NCBI RefSeq assembly: GCF_013204825.1
Contig: NZ_JABMKV010000002.1
Span: 62,001 to 126,000 of the forward strand
Source: Pedobacter boryungensis
GTDB taxonomy: Bacteria; Bacteroidota; Bacteroidia; Sphingobacteriales; Sphingobacteriaceae
Reading direction: 5' to 3'
Length of the DNA: 64,000 nucleotides
Part shown: positions 16,705 to 26,300 of the stretch, one piece after another
Layout of the letters: each line of letters starts with the position of its first letter
Position numbering within the stretch: the first letter of the stretch is position 1
The notes under the pieces: model-generated
Database searches by the model: none
What the model was told of the DNA's origin: nothing
What the model saw: the letters and a program-made list of their open reading frames with translations, nothing else
Position numbers and translations under genes: made by a program

Positions 16705-18375
16705 ATGAAAAACATTCAGAAAATAGCAACTTTATTTATAGGATTTTCAATTACAGCATGCCTATTTGCATGTAGTAATTCGGGGCAAACAACCGATAAG
16801 AAAGAGAAAATAACAAAAGATTCGCTACAAGATTATGTAGCTCAGCGCTTACCAATTTACGAGAAAGTAAGATTAAGTACCAATCTTAATCAGTTAACCG
16901 TAAGCGAACGAAAAGTTTTGCCGTTGCTGATAGAGGCAGCGAAAATAATGGATGATTTATTTTGGAAACAAGCATATCCACAACGTGATAGCCTGTTAAA
17001 TACAATAAAAGATGAAAATACTAAAGAGTTTATTAAAATAAATTATGGTCCTTGGGATAGATTAAATGGAGATAAACCTTTTGTAACAGGTATAGGTCCA
17101 AAATCAGAAACTGGAACTTTTTATCCTGCCGGGATGACAAAAGAAGCTTTAGAAAAATCGGATGTAAAAGATAAATATGGCTTATACTCTGTCATTAGAA
17201 CTGAAAAAGGCAAATTGATTTCTGTTCCATATCATGTGCTGTATGCTACAGAATTACAAAAAGCAAGTAGCTTACTTAAACAAGCAGCTTTATTAGCGGA
17301 TGATGCAGGACTAAAAAAATACTTAAATCTTAGAGCCGATGCTTTAGTTACCGACGATTATTCTGCTAGTGATTATGCTTGGCTAGATATGAAAACTAAC
17401 GGATTAGACATTATTATTGGCCCAATTGAAAACTATGAGGATAAGCTATTTAATGCTCGTGCTGCTTTCGAATCATATGTTTTAGTTAAAGATAAAGTGT
17501 GGAGTAAACGTTTGGCCAAATATGTAGCCATGTTACCCGAACTACAAAAAGGATTACCAGTTGCTGCTCAATATAAAAAAGAAGTGCCTGGAACAGATTC
17601 TGAATTAAATGCTTACGACGTAGTTTATTATGCTGGAGATTGTAATGCAGGATCGAAAACAATTGCGGTAAATTTACCAAATGACGAAGCTATTCAACAG
17701 AAAAAAGGAACACGCCGTTCCCAGTTAAAAAATGCGATGCAGGCTAAATTTGATAAAATCTTAGTTCCAATAGCAAAAGAATTGATTGATAAAGACCAAC
17801 AGCAGTATATTAAATTTGATGCATTTTTTGCCAATGTAATGTTTCATGAAGTTGCCCATGGTTTAGGTATTAAAAATACCATTTCAGGCAAAGGAACAGT
17901 TCGCTCTGCATTAAAAGAGCAATATTCTTGGTTAGAAGAAGGTAAAGCCGATATTTTAGGATTGTACATGGTTACTGGCTTACTTAAAAAAGGCGAATTA
18001 ACTGGCGATATTAAAGAGTACTACACCACTTTTATGGCAGGTTTATTGAGATCTGTGCGTTTTGGCGCATCAGAAGCACACGGAAAAGCAAACATGCAAT
18101 GCTTTAACTTCTTTAAAGAAAAAGGGGCTTTCGAAAGAACTGCAAATGGAACTTATAAGGTTGACTTTGATAAATTTGCCGTAGCAATGAACGAGCTAAG
18201 CAGTTTCATTATTACGTTGCAAGGTAATGGTGATAAAGCTGCAGTAGAAAAAGCACAAAAAGAAAAAGGCATTATCCACCCAGAATTACAAACAGATTTA
18301 GATCGTTTAAGTAAAAAAGGTATTCCAGTTGATATTGTTTTTGAACAAGGCGTTGATGTTTTAGGAATGAAATAA
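16705..18375 (+). CDS. M49-like (dipeptidyl-peptidase III family) zinc peptidase lipoprotein
   Basis: A 556-residue lipoprotein with lipobox LFAC (Cys23). Two zinc-site motifs are seen: HEVAHGLG near residue 381 and EEGKADILG near 412. Typical M49 enzymes have a longer HExxGH motif plus EECRA(D/E); here the first motif is the shorter HExxH and the second EEGKAD, the form found in a Bacteroidota branch often annotated as dipeptidyl-peptidase 3 family or Zn-dependent hydrolase. The surrounding WLEEGKADILGLYMV segment agrees. It is expected to degrade short peptides in the periplasm, but substrate is inference. No operon partner. Confidence 0.8.
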   Translation: MKNIQKIATLFIGFSITACLFACSNSGQTTDKKEKITKDSLQDYVAQRLPIYEKVRLSTNLNQLTVSERKVLPLLIEAAKIMDDLFWKQAYPQRDSLLNTIKDENTKEFIKINYGPWDRLNGDKPFVTGIGPKSETGTFYPAGMTKEALEKSDVKDKYGLYSVIRTEKGKLISVPYHVLYATELQKASSLLKQAALLADDAGLKKYLNLRADALVTDDYSASDYAWLDMKTNGLDIIIGPIENYEDKLFNARAAFESYVLVKDKVWSKRLAKYVAMLPELQKGLPVAAQYKKEVPGTDSELNAYDVVYYAGDCNAGSKTIAVNLPNDEAIQQKKGTRRSQLKNAMQAKFDKILVPIAKELIDKDQQQYIKFDAFFANVMFHEVAHGLGIKNTISGKGTVRSALKEQYSWLEEGKADILGLYMVTGLLKKGELTGDIKEYYTTFMAGLLRSVRFGASEAHGKANMQCFNFFKEKGAFERTANGTYKVDFDKFAVAMNELSSFIITLQGNGDKAAVEKAQKEKGIIHPELQTDLDRLSKKGIPVDIVFEQGVDVLGMK

Positions 18376-18392
18376 TCAATATCCATCTTTAG

Positions 18393-18425
18393 AAGAGCTC
18401 ATTTAATTAGTTTAAATGGGCTCTT
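18393..18425 (+). terminator. Terminator after the M49-like gene
   Basis: AAGAGCTCATTTAA (18393-18406) pairs with TTAAATGGGCTCTT (18412-18425) with one G-T type mismatch, then TTTT. It ends the gene that stops at 18375. Confidence 0.75.
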
Positions 18426-18469
18426 TTATTTTAAAAAACATCGGGCAAGAAAAAAAGAAAAAATTTTCT

Positions 18470-18495
18470 GTAACCTTTTTTAGGTTACGCTCGTC
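18470..18495 (+). promoter_or_regulatory. ECF-type promoter, GTAACC-N16-CGTC
   Basis: GTAACC (18470-18475) and CGTC (18492-18495, in CGTCTATA) are separated by exactly 16 bases, the same spacing and sequence as upstream of the ECF sigma gene at 33621. GTAACC and GGTTAC also form a small inverted repeat (18470-18488). The likely target is the beta-barrel gene at 18626, with a leader of roughly 120 bases. Confidence 0.65.
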
Positions 18496-18556
18496 TATAC
18501 AATACAAACTAATAAAAAGGCTTCCGGTCTTTTAACTAAACTTAAAATTTTTGGAA

Positions 18557-18609
18557 ATGAAAAAAATTTGCGTGCGAACGCTATGAAATTTTTATGCCCT
18601 ATTTTTTAA
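18557..18609 (+). other. Two short overlapping upstream reading frames in the leader
   Basis: ATG 18557 opens a 9-codon frame (MKKICVRTL) ending in TGA at 18586, and ATG 18583 overlaps that stop (ATGA) and opens an 8-codon frame (MKFLCPIF) ending at 18609. Both lie in the long leader of the beta-barrel gene. They may be regulatory leader peptides or a decayed remnant of an older N-terminus; translation is unproven. Confidence 0.25.
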
Positions 18610-18625
18610 ACCAAACAAACACACA

Positions 18626-21055
18626 ATGAAAACTATTTACTTTTTACTATTTGTATTATTAACTGGAAACATCGCCCTTGCGAACACAAAGCAAGGAACC
18701 ATAAGTGGCGTTGTAGTAGACGAGCAAAGCAAGCCAATTGATTTTGTAACGATTGGCCTTTTTAAATCATCCGATTCGTCCTTAGTTAAAACCGCCTTAA
18801 CCACAGTTGATGGAAAATTTGAATTTGCAAACATCAATACTGGTTCTTACTTCGTGAAAGCAAATATGATGGGTTATGTAATATACAAAGGAAACCCATT
18901 TCAACTAACTGAAAATAATTTATCACTGAACTTAGAAGAAATCCGTCTAAAGCCTAATAGCAAAACGTTAAACACAGTGAGTATAACTGCTATTAAACCA
19001 CTTATTGAACGTAAAACCGATAAGTTGGTAATGAATGTAGAAAATAGCAGTGTAGCTATTGGCTCATCTGCACTAGAGGTTTTGCAAAAAGCACCTGGTG
19101 TAACAGTAGATCAAAACGATAACATTTCTATGCAGGGCAAACAAGGTGTTTTGATAATGTTAGATGGAAAACAAACCTATATGAGTAATGCTGATGTTGC
19201 CAATTTATTGAGAAATATGCAGAGTTCAGAGCTTGAAACAATTGAATTAATTACTAATCCTTCTTCAAAATACCCTGCATCTGGTAATTCTGGAATTATC
19301 AATATTAAAACTAAAAAGAGCAAAAATGGAGGCACCAATGGAAGCGTTTCATTGACCGCAGCGCAAGGCAAAAATTTTAGAGGAAATGCAGGTCTAACGC
19401 TAAACCATCGTTCTAAAAAACTAAATGTATTTGGGAACTATAACTACGGCAATTTTAGAAATAATAACTTATTAGAAATTAACCGGATTTCCAATGGTAG
19501 TCCAAAAACCTATTTTATGCAAGTAGGTGAAAATTATAGAAAACGTGAGAACAATAACTTTAAAACGGGCTTAGACTATTTTATTGACAAGAAAAACACG
19601 ATTGGGTTTTTAGTTAATGGCTACTTAAACACAGGTAAAGAAACAACTGATAATAAAACCCTGATCGGAAAATCTTATACAGAAACAGATTCTTTACTTA
19701 ATACTAATTCGCAATCAATTGATAAGTATAATAACCTTGCGTACAATTTAAATTATAAATCAATTTTAGACACAGCTGGTTCCGAAATTTCTGCAGACTT
19801 AGACTATTCTTGTTATAATGGAAAGGATATTGCAGATTACTATAATGATTATCTCTTTGCCAATGGAAGTAAAATTAGACCATTGAGTGTAATCAGAAAT
19901 ACTACACCAACCCAAATCGATATTAAAGCATTTAAAGTAGATTATAACGTATCACTAAGCAAAACTATAAAATTAGAAGCTGGTGTAAAAAGTAGCTGGG
20001 TTAAAACAGATAATAATTTGAGAGCTGAAGAATTGATTAACTCTACTTGGCAAAATGATGTTAGAAGAAGTAACCAGTTTGTTTACGATGAAAATGTAAA
20101 TGCTATTTATACAAACATTAATAAACAGTTTAAAAGTACTAGTATACAATTTGGATTAAGGGTAGAACAAACAAACTCTACAGGGAATCTAATCACAAAC
20201 AACGAGGTGGTTAAAAGGAGTTACTGGGACTTTTTCCCAACTTTCTTTTTGCAACAAACTTTATCTAAGGATAATCAAATTGGATTTTCTTACAGCCGTA
20301 GAATTGATAGACCAAGTTATGATGCATTAAATCCTTTTGTTTATTATTTGGATGAATATACTTACAATAAAGGAAATCCTTTCTTAAATCCTCAATACAC
20401 TAACAATTTTGAAGTTTCTTACACTTTTAAACAGAAATATTTATTATCAGTTAATTATAGCAGAGTAAATGATGTAATAACACAGGTTTTATTGCCTGAT
20501 GAATCTAAAAAAGCGTTATATCAAACCAATGCCAACCTGACTAAAAATGTAAGTTATGGAGCCAATCTAAACGTACCAATTAAACCATTCAAATTGTGGG
20601 ATATGAATAATAATTTTAATGTTTTTCACTTAAGTTTTGAAGCACCAAATTTAGCCGGTCAAAAATTAAAAACCGGTAAAACATCATTCCAATATAAAAT
20701 GCAAAATACTTTTATAATCATCCCAGGATTAACTGCAGAATTAAGTGGAAATTACGAATCTCCAATAGATTATGGAACGCTTAGTATAGGGAATAGATAC
20801 TATGTAGATATGGGGTTAAGTAAATCTTTATTGAACAAAAAAGCTAGTTTAAAACTTGCACTTAGTGATGTATTTAATACAAATGAGCAAAATATTACGA
20901 GTGCTTATCCGGGCTTAACATATGATCTATATCAAAAGAACGATACCCAAATTGGAAGAATCAGTTTCACTTATCGTTTTGGTAAAAATGAAATTAAACC
21001 TGCACGTCGTCGTGCAACGGGAACAGAAGATGAGCAAGGAAGAATGAAGAATTAA
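18626..21055 (+). CDS. Outer-membrane beta-barrel protein, TonB-receptor-like (OMP_b-brl_3 type)
   Basis: An 809-residue outer-membrane protein. Residues 1-19 are a signal peptide (cleaved near ALAN). Residues about 24-105 are a carboxypeptidase-regulatory-like Ig domain (TISGVVVDEQSKPIDFVTIGLF), followed by a TonB plug-like domain (about 115-230, LEVLQKAPGVTVDQNDNISMQGK and ITNPSSKYPASGNSGIINIKT) and a C-terminal beta-barrel (about 240-790) that is asparagine/tyrosine rich and contains FSYSRRIDRPSYDALNPF. This is the outer membrane beta-barrel family of Bacteroidota rather than a SusC protein, since no SusD partner follows. It may import or bind a small molecule or peptide. An ECF-type promoter lies upstream. 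Confidence 0.88.
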   Translation: MKTIYFLLFVLLTGNIALANTKQGTISGVVVDEQSKPIDFVTIGLFKSSDSSLVKTALTTVDGKFEFANINTGSYFVKANMMGYVIYKGNPFQLTENNLSLNLEEIRLKPNSKTLNTVSITAIKPLIERKTDKLVMNVENSSVAIGSSALEVLQKAPGVTVDQNDNISMQGKQGVLIMLDGKQTYMSNADVANLLRNMQSSELETIELITNPSSKYPASGNSGIINIKTKKSKNGGTNGSVSLTAAQGKNFRGNAGLTLNHRSKKLNVFGNYNYGNFRNNNLLEINRISNGSPKTYFMQVGENYRKRENNNFKTGLDYFIDKKNTIGFLVNGYLNTGKETTDNKTLIGKSYTETDSLLNTNSQSIDKYNNLAYNLNYKSILDTAGSEISADLDYSCYNGKDIADYYNDYLFANGSKIRPLSVIRNTTPTQIDIKAFKVDYNVSLSKTIKLEAGVKSSWVKTDNNLRAEELINSTWQNDVRRSNQFVYDENVNAIYTNINKQFKSTSIQFGLRVEQTNSTGNLITNNEVVKRSYWDFFPTFFLQQTLSKDNQIGFSYSRRIDRPSYDALNPFVYYLDEYTYNKGNPFLNPQYTNNFEVSYTFKQKYLLSVNYSRVNDVITQVLLPDESKKALYQTNANLTKNVSYGANLNVPIKPFKLWDMNNNFNVFHLSFEAPNLAGQKLKTGKTSFQYKMQNTFIIIPGLTAELSGNYESPIDYGTLSIGNRYYVDMGLSKSLLNKKASLKLALSDVFNTNEQNITSAYPGLTYDLYQKNDTQIGRISFTYRFGKNEIKPARRRATGTEDEQGRMKN

Positions 21056-21121
21056 TTAATACCTTTCATTCTCATTTTCAGTGGAATGACGATACTTTGT
21101 TAGAAGCCAAACAACATATTT

Positions 21122-21153
21122 ATGCCTTATATAGTTTAAACTATGTAAGGCAT
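21122..21153. terminator. Bidirectional palindromic terminator
   Basis: ATGCCTTATATAGTTT (21122-21137) is followed directly by AAACTATGTAAGGCAT (21138-21153); the 32-bp palindrome has one T-G pair. It separates the plus-strand beta-barrel gene from the minus-strand signalling cluster and is flanked by T-runs for minus and plus transcripts. Confidence 0.75.
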
Positions 21154-21154
21154 T

Positions 21155-21517
21155 TTATTTTCCAATGTAAGTGTTTACAATTTCTTCAAGCTCCTGAATA
21201 TCAAAAGGCTTAGGCAAAAAACTATCAGCACCTGCTTTTTGTGCTAACATACTTACATCATTATTTGCTGAAAAATATATTACCGGAATATGCTTCAACT
21301 CTTCGTGGCTTTTTAATTCTTGAGTTGCTTCGATTCCACCAACATCTGGCAACCAATTGTCCATAAAAATCAAATCGGGCATATACGCCGATACCTGATC
21401 TACAATGTGATTTGATGTTGCAGAAGTTTTAATTTCATAACCAGCATCTTCCAAAATTAAAGTGCACAATTCTAAAATATCTTCATTATCATCAAAAATA
21501 AACACCTTTTTATTCAT
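21155..21517 (-). CDS. Single-domain response regulator
   Basis: A 120-residue stand-alone receiver domain: acidic pair in IFDDNED (residues 8-12), phospho-acceptor Asp in DLIFMDNWLPD (near residue 52), the Thr/Ser switch in VIYFSANND and the conserved Lys in FLPKPFDI. It lacks an output domain, so it probably passes phosphate on or interacts with a partner protein. It is the last gene of a minus-strand signalling cluster and lies 6 bases after the CheB-like gene. Confidence 0.9.
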   Translation of the reverse strand: MNKKVFIFDDNEDILELCTLILEDAGYEIKTSATSNHIVDQVSAYMPDLIFMDNWLPDVGGIEATQELKSHEELKHIPVIYFSANNDVSMLAQKAGADSFLPKPFDIQELEEIVNTYIGK

Positions 21518-21523
21518 ACTTCT

Positions 21524-22087
21524 TTAGCTTAATGAATTTATATAGTCTGACATTTCATCTATTTTTAAAACCTTATCTATATTGGCCTTTAAAATTGCTT
21601 GTGCTGGCATGTAATTTACTTGCGCAGTAAGCGGATCTTGTACTGCTGTTTCTCCACCATAATTCTTAACTGTAATTAAACCATTTACACCATCAGAATT
21701 CGAGCCAGAAAGTAATAAACATACCAATTTATCTCCATATACTTCTGCAGCAGATTGAAAAGTTACATCAATTGATGGTCTTGAATAATTTACCTTCTCT
21801 GAGTAATCTAAAGAAAAAGTTAAATTCTTTTCTATCAATAAATGATAATCTGAAGGCACAATATAAATAGTTCCTGGTAAAACGCTTTCTTTTTCTTCTA
21901 TTTCTTTAACTATTAATGCTGTTTTAGTAGATAAAAGCTCTGATAATAATGAATCTGTACCTTGTTTACGGTGCACTACAATAATAATTGGAAAAGGAAT
22001 GTTAATATCGATTTTTGGTAATACCTTAATCAGTACCTCTAAACTTCCGGCAGAGCCGCCAATAACCAAAGCATTACAGTTTTTCAT
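21524..22087 (-). CDS. CheB-type methylesterase domain protein (no receiver)
   Basis: A 187-residue protein containing only the CheB catalytic domain. The catalytic triad is recognisable: Ser12 in GGSAGS, His39 in VVHRKQG and Asp in LSGSNSDGVNGL (near 134). The N-terminal receiver domain of classical CheB (about 350 residues) is missing; a separate receiver is encoded next to it. It should hydrolyse glutamyl-methyl esters or deamidate glutamines. It overlaps the CheR-like gene by 14 bases. No methyl-accepting chemotaxis protein, CheA or CheW is in the window, so its substrate may be the neighbouring hybrid kinase rather than a chemoreceptor. Confidence 0.88.
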   Translation of the reverse strand: MKNCNALVIGGSAGSLEVLIKVLPKIDINIPFPIIIVVHRKQGTDSLLSELLSTKTALIVKEIEEKESVLPGTIYIVPSDYHLLIEKNLTFSLDYSEKVNYSRPSIDVTFQSAAEVYGDKLVCLLLSGSNSDGVNGLITVKNYGGETAVQDPLTAQVNYMPAQAILKANIDKVLKIDEMSDYINSLS

Positions 22088-22910
22088 CGCTTAATTTCCT
22101 CCAAATTTTTTCAGTTTCTAACCTTTTATAGCGTTTACTAATTGGTGAAAAATCGGTTGTTTCTTTTGTTCCTAATGCTAAATAGCCTAACTTTTCTAAG
22201 CTATTATCAAAAAGTTGTAACACTTTAAACTGTAAATCTCTATCAAAATAAATTAGCACATTACGGCATAATATTAATTGGAACTCGTTAAAAGAATGAT
22301 CTGAAACTAAATTATGTGTAGAGAAAATCATTTTAGCTTTAAGTTCATTATCAAATTTAGCTAAAGAATAATTTGCACTATAATATGACGAAAAATCTTT
22401 TGTTCCACCAGATCCAATATAATTTTCTGAATATTGCTTCATTTGACTAAGCGGGAACATGCCTTGTGCTGCTTTTTCTAATACAGTAGGATTTATATCT
22501 GTAGCATAAATAAGAGATTTATTCAGCAAGTTTAATTCTTTTAGCAATATGGCCATTGAGTACGCTTCTTCGCCAGTTGAGCATCCCGCCAGCCAAATTC
22601 TAATAAATGGATAAGTACCCAAATTTGGAAAGACCTTTTCTCTTAATGCTTTGTAAAATACAGGATCTCGAAACATCTCTGTAACATTCACTGTAATTTG
22701 TTCTACAAAGCGTTTAAAATAAGTACTATCGTTTGCTATTTTATAACGAAATTCTGCAAAACTAACCTGTTTATCTAAGCTAAATAATCGCAGTAGTCTT
22801 CGTTTAAAGGACGCTCTTGAATAACCAGTAAAATCATATCCATATTGCTCTAAAACATCTGTAATTAATGTTTCTACTTGTTCGTCATTTATAGAGGATG
22901 AGTTTGGCAC
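22074..22910 (-). CDS. CheR-type protein-glutamate methyltransferase
   Basis: A 278-residue CheR-family enzyme. The N-terminal all-helical domain (about 1-75) is followed by the SAM-binding domain with FIRIWLAGCSTGEEAYSMAI (about 100-118), the YATDIN motif (about 140), and LILCRNVLIYFD (about 215-226). These match methyltransferases that modify glutamate side chains of receptors. The gene overlaps its CheB partner by 14 bases and begins where the upstream receiver gene ends (1-base overlap), consistent with coordinated expression of an adaptation module. Confidence 0.92.
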   Translation of the reverse strand: MPNSSSINDEQVETLITDVLEQYGYDFTGYSRASFKRRLLRLFSLDKQVSFAEFRYKIANDSTYFKRFVEQITVNVTEMFRDPVFYKALREKVFPNLGTYPFIRIWLAGCSTGEEAYSMAILLKELNLLNKSLIYATDINPTVLEKAAQGMFPLSQMKQYSENYIGSGGTKDFSSYYSANYSLAKFDNELKAKMIFSTHNLVSDHSFNEFQLILCRNVLIYFDRDLQFKVLQLFDNSLEKLGYLALGTKETTDFSPISKRYKRLETEKIWRKLSDEKL

Positions 22911-23284
22911 TATATATAATTTTTTAGTTGAAGAACCAATTCGTCAACATTAACTGGTTTAGAGATATAACCTACTGCACCAGCATTTATGCAACGTTCT
23001 TTATCACCAACCATGGCTTGTGCGGTCACTGCAATTACAGGTACCGATTTCATTTCTGGGTGTTTTTTCATTTCAGACATAGCTTGATATCCATCCATAT
23101 CTGGCATCATCATATCCATTAAAACAACTGCTATATCTTTGTCGCTTGCTAGGATATCAAAACCTTGTTGAGCACTACTTGCAGATAAACAAGTAAATTT
23201 TTTAGCTTTCAAAACTGCTTTTAGTGCAAATATATTCCTACTGTCGTCGTCTATTATTAATATTTTTTTTGTCTTAACTTCCAT
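22910..23284 (-). CDS. Single-domain response regulator
   Basis: A 124-residue receiver-only protein: acidic pair in ILIIDDDSRN (8-17), phospho-acceptor Asp in VVLMDMMMPDMDG (near 56), VIAVTAQAM and conserved Lys in GYISKPVNVD. It closely resembles the third receiver domain of the hybrid kinase encoded 18 bases upstream (shared VVLMDMMMP, VTAKAM/VTAQAM and GDxxxCIxAG), so it probably arose by duplication of that domain or competes with it for phosphate. Confidence 0.92.
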   Translation of the reverse strand: MEVKTKKILIIDDDSRNIFALKAVLKAKKFTCLSASSAQQGFDILASDKDIAVVLMDMMMPDMDGYQAMSEMKKHPEMKSVPVIAVTAQAMVGDKERCINAGAVGYISKPVNVDELVLQLKNYI

Positions 23285-23302
23285 AAATTCTTAAAACAAT
23301 CT

Positions 23303-26300
23303 TTAAACTTTATCATATAACCAAACCCTTAATAAAGAAACTAATTGATCAATATCAACAGGTTTAGAGATATAATCTGATGCTCCAGCAGCTATGCATT
23401 TTTCTCTATCTCCCATCATTGCCTTTGCAGTAACAGCTAAAATGGGTAATTGTTTGTAAGCAGGCATTGTCCTTATTTCTTTTGTAGTTTGATAGCCATC
23501 TAATTCAGGCATCATCATGTCCATTAAAACCACATCAACTTTAGGATTTTCATTTAACACTTTTAAGGCTTCTTTACCATCTACAGCAGCTAAAACCTTC
23601 ATTTTATGCTGCTCTAAGGCTTTTGTTAAGGAGAAAATATTACGAACATCATCATCTGCAATTAATACTACTTTATCTTTTAATACTTCATTTAACCCAC
23701 CTAAATTAGATCTCAAAGGAGTAGTCTGCTTACCTTTTTCCTCTACCAAATGCAAAAATAATCCTGCTTCATCTAAAATACGTTGATAGGAATGAGCAGT
23801 TTTTAAAACAATAGAATCTGCATATTGCTTAATACGACTTTCTTCTCCTTTTGATAAATTTTTGCCTGTAAAAATTATAATCGGGAGGTTTTCTAATCCT
23901 TCACTTTTCTTAATTGTTTCTAAAGTTTCATAAGCATTTTTATCAGGAACACCCATATCTAAAATGACACATTCTATTTCTTTTTTCCGAAGTGCTTCAA
24001 TGCTTTCCTTCACATTCTTCGAAACAACATTTTGAATATTAGAAGTACCTAAAAAGTAACTTAATGCTTTGGCGTGTTGCTCATTTTCTTCAACAATTAA
24101 TACTTTTTTAGGATATCTGCTTAAGGCATCTTCTAATTTTTCGAAAATCTGTTTCATTTGCTCTAAAGCCACAGGTTTATCGATAAAATCTACTGCTCCT
24201 TTTAGTAAGCTTTCTTTTTTTACAGAAAGCGATGACATAATATGAACTGGAATAGGTCGTGTATTAGGATTGGCCTTTAGTTCTTCCATTACTTGCCATC
24301 CATCTTTTACTGGTAGTTGAATATCCAGTAAAATAGCTAAAGGATTATATTCATTTGCCAATTCTAAGCCTACGTCTCCACGCACTGCAACTATACCTTT
24401 ATAATTTCTTTTTCGCGTAAAATCAAGTAAGGTTTTAGCAAAAATTGTATCATCTTCAATAATCAAAATCACTTTGTCAGATGGTCCGATGCTAGCTCTA
24501 TCATCTTCAACATCACCAGGAATATGCTCAACTGTAAATCTCTCTTCAGGAATTGGTTCCGTATAGGTAGATGAATATTGGGTTTCAAAATTAATTAATT
24601 GCTCTCCTAAAACGCCATTTTTATACTGCATTGGAACAATCAATGAAAACTCACTTCCAACATTTTCTTCACTTTCTAATTGAATATCTCCACCCAGTAG
24701 TTTGGCTAATTCCCTACTAATAGATAATCCTAAGCCTGTCCCTCCAAACTTACGTCTAGTAGATCCATCTGCTTGTTGGAAGGCTTCAAATACCATGTGT
24801 ACTTTGTTTTGAGCAATTCCAATTCCCGAATCTTTAACTTTAAAAATTAGAGCTTTACGGCTAGGATCAGCTAATACTTGTAGGCTTACTTTCCCCTCTG
24901 AAGTGAATTTAAAAGCATTAGATAACAGATTTTTTAAGATTTGTTCTAATCTCATTTTATCTGTACTCATATGTGCGGGTACATCCTTATTTATTACAAC
25001 TTCGAATTCTAATCGCCTTTCTTTAGCAATTGGATTAAATAAAGAATGCATATCTGTTGTTACTTCTTCTAATTTAATTTCTTCTATTTCCAAGCTCATT
25101 TTACCAGCTTCTATTTTGGAAAGATCTAAAATCTCATCAATTAGATTAAGCAAACCCTGACCAGAACTTTGAATTACAGAAGCATATTCTGTGTATTCTT
25201 TATCCAATTCTTCATTATCTGCCATTAATTTAGACAATAATAAAATTGAATTTAGCGGAGTTCTTAATTCATGCGACATATTTGCTAAAAACTCAGATTT
25301 GTAGCGAGTACTTTGCTCTAATTGTTCTGCCTTCTGCTGAATATCAATATTCCTTTCTTGAATAAGCTGATTTTTTTCTTCAAGCAAACTTGTTCTTTCT
25401 TCTAATTCCTGATTACTCTGTAAAAGTTCCTCTTGTTGTACGCGAAGTTCCTCCTCAGAAGCTTGAATTTTTTGTGTTTGAGCTTCAAGCTCAGCATTCA
25501 ATCCTTCAAGTTCGCTATGTTGCGCCTGTAATTCTTCCGCTTGGGCTTGGGTTTCTTCCAAAAATTCTTGAAGTTTTTTTCTGTTCTGAGCTACGTGAAT
25601 AGCGATACCTATATTTCCAGCAATAGCATTAAAGAAATCTATTTTTCTAGGAGTGTAATCGTTTAGTGTCGCCAATTCAATCACACCAATCATAACTCCA
25701 TCTCTATGTACTGGAAATGCAACTATATTTTTTGGTTTTGTTTGCCCAGTCGCATAGCTTATTGTTATTTCTTCATCTGGAATTTTATCTAATAAAATAA
25801 GCTTCTCCGATTTTAAACATTGCCCAATTAGGCCTTCACCAATTGCTATTTTTCTGCTTTTGTCCTTTGCTGATAAAGCATATCCACCGGTTAAATATAA
25901 ATTTTTATCTTCTTCTAAAATATAAAGGGCTGCAACATGACTTTTTGAATGTTCCACAATGTGGATTAACATATCATTTGCCAATGTATTCAGATCTTTT
26001 TCACCCACCATTTGATCGTTTAGCTTGGCTATCCCAGATTGTAACCATTCTTTATCTTCCAACAAGCCAAATGAATATTGCAATGATTCTGCCATTGCAT
26101 TTAATGAACCAACCAAGCTACCTAATCCATCTTTTGCAACTTCATCTAATCTAATCTTATAATCTCCGTTTGAAATTTGCTTAGCAATATCTTGAATTAC
26201 CTGTATTCTTTTCTCAGTTTCTTCATTTATCATTTGCAATTTTTGCTGCAATTTTATACGGTGGTCAAAATCAGAAGCAACTTTTCTATAAAAGAAAATA

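Noticed and set aside
18557-18625. Start of the beta-barrel gene at one of the mini-ORFs
   Set aside because: Both mini-frames stop before the signal peptide at 18626; they do not extend into the gene.
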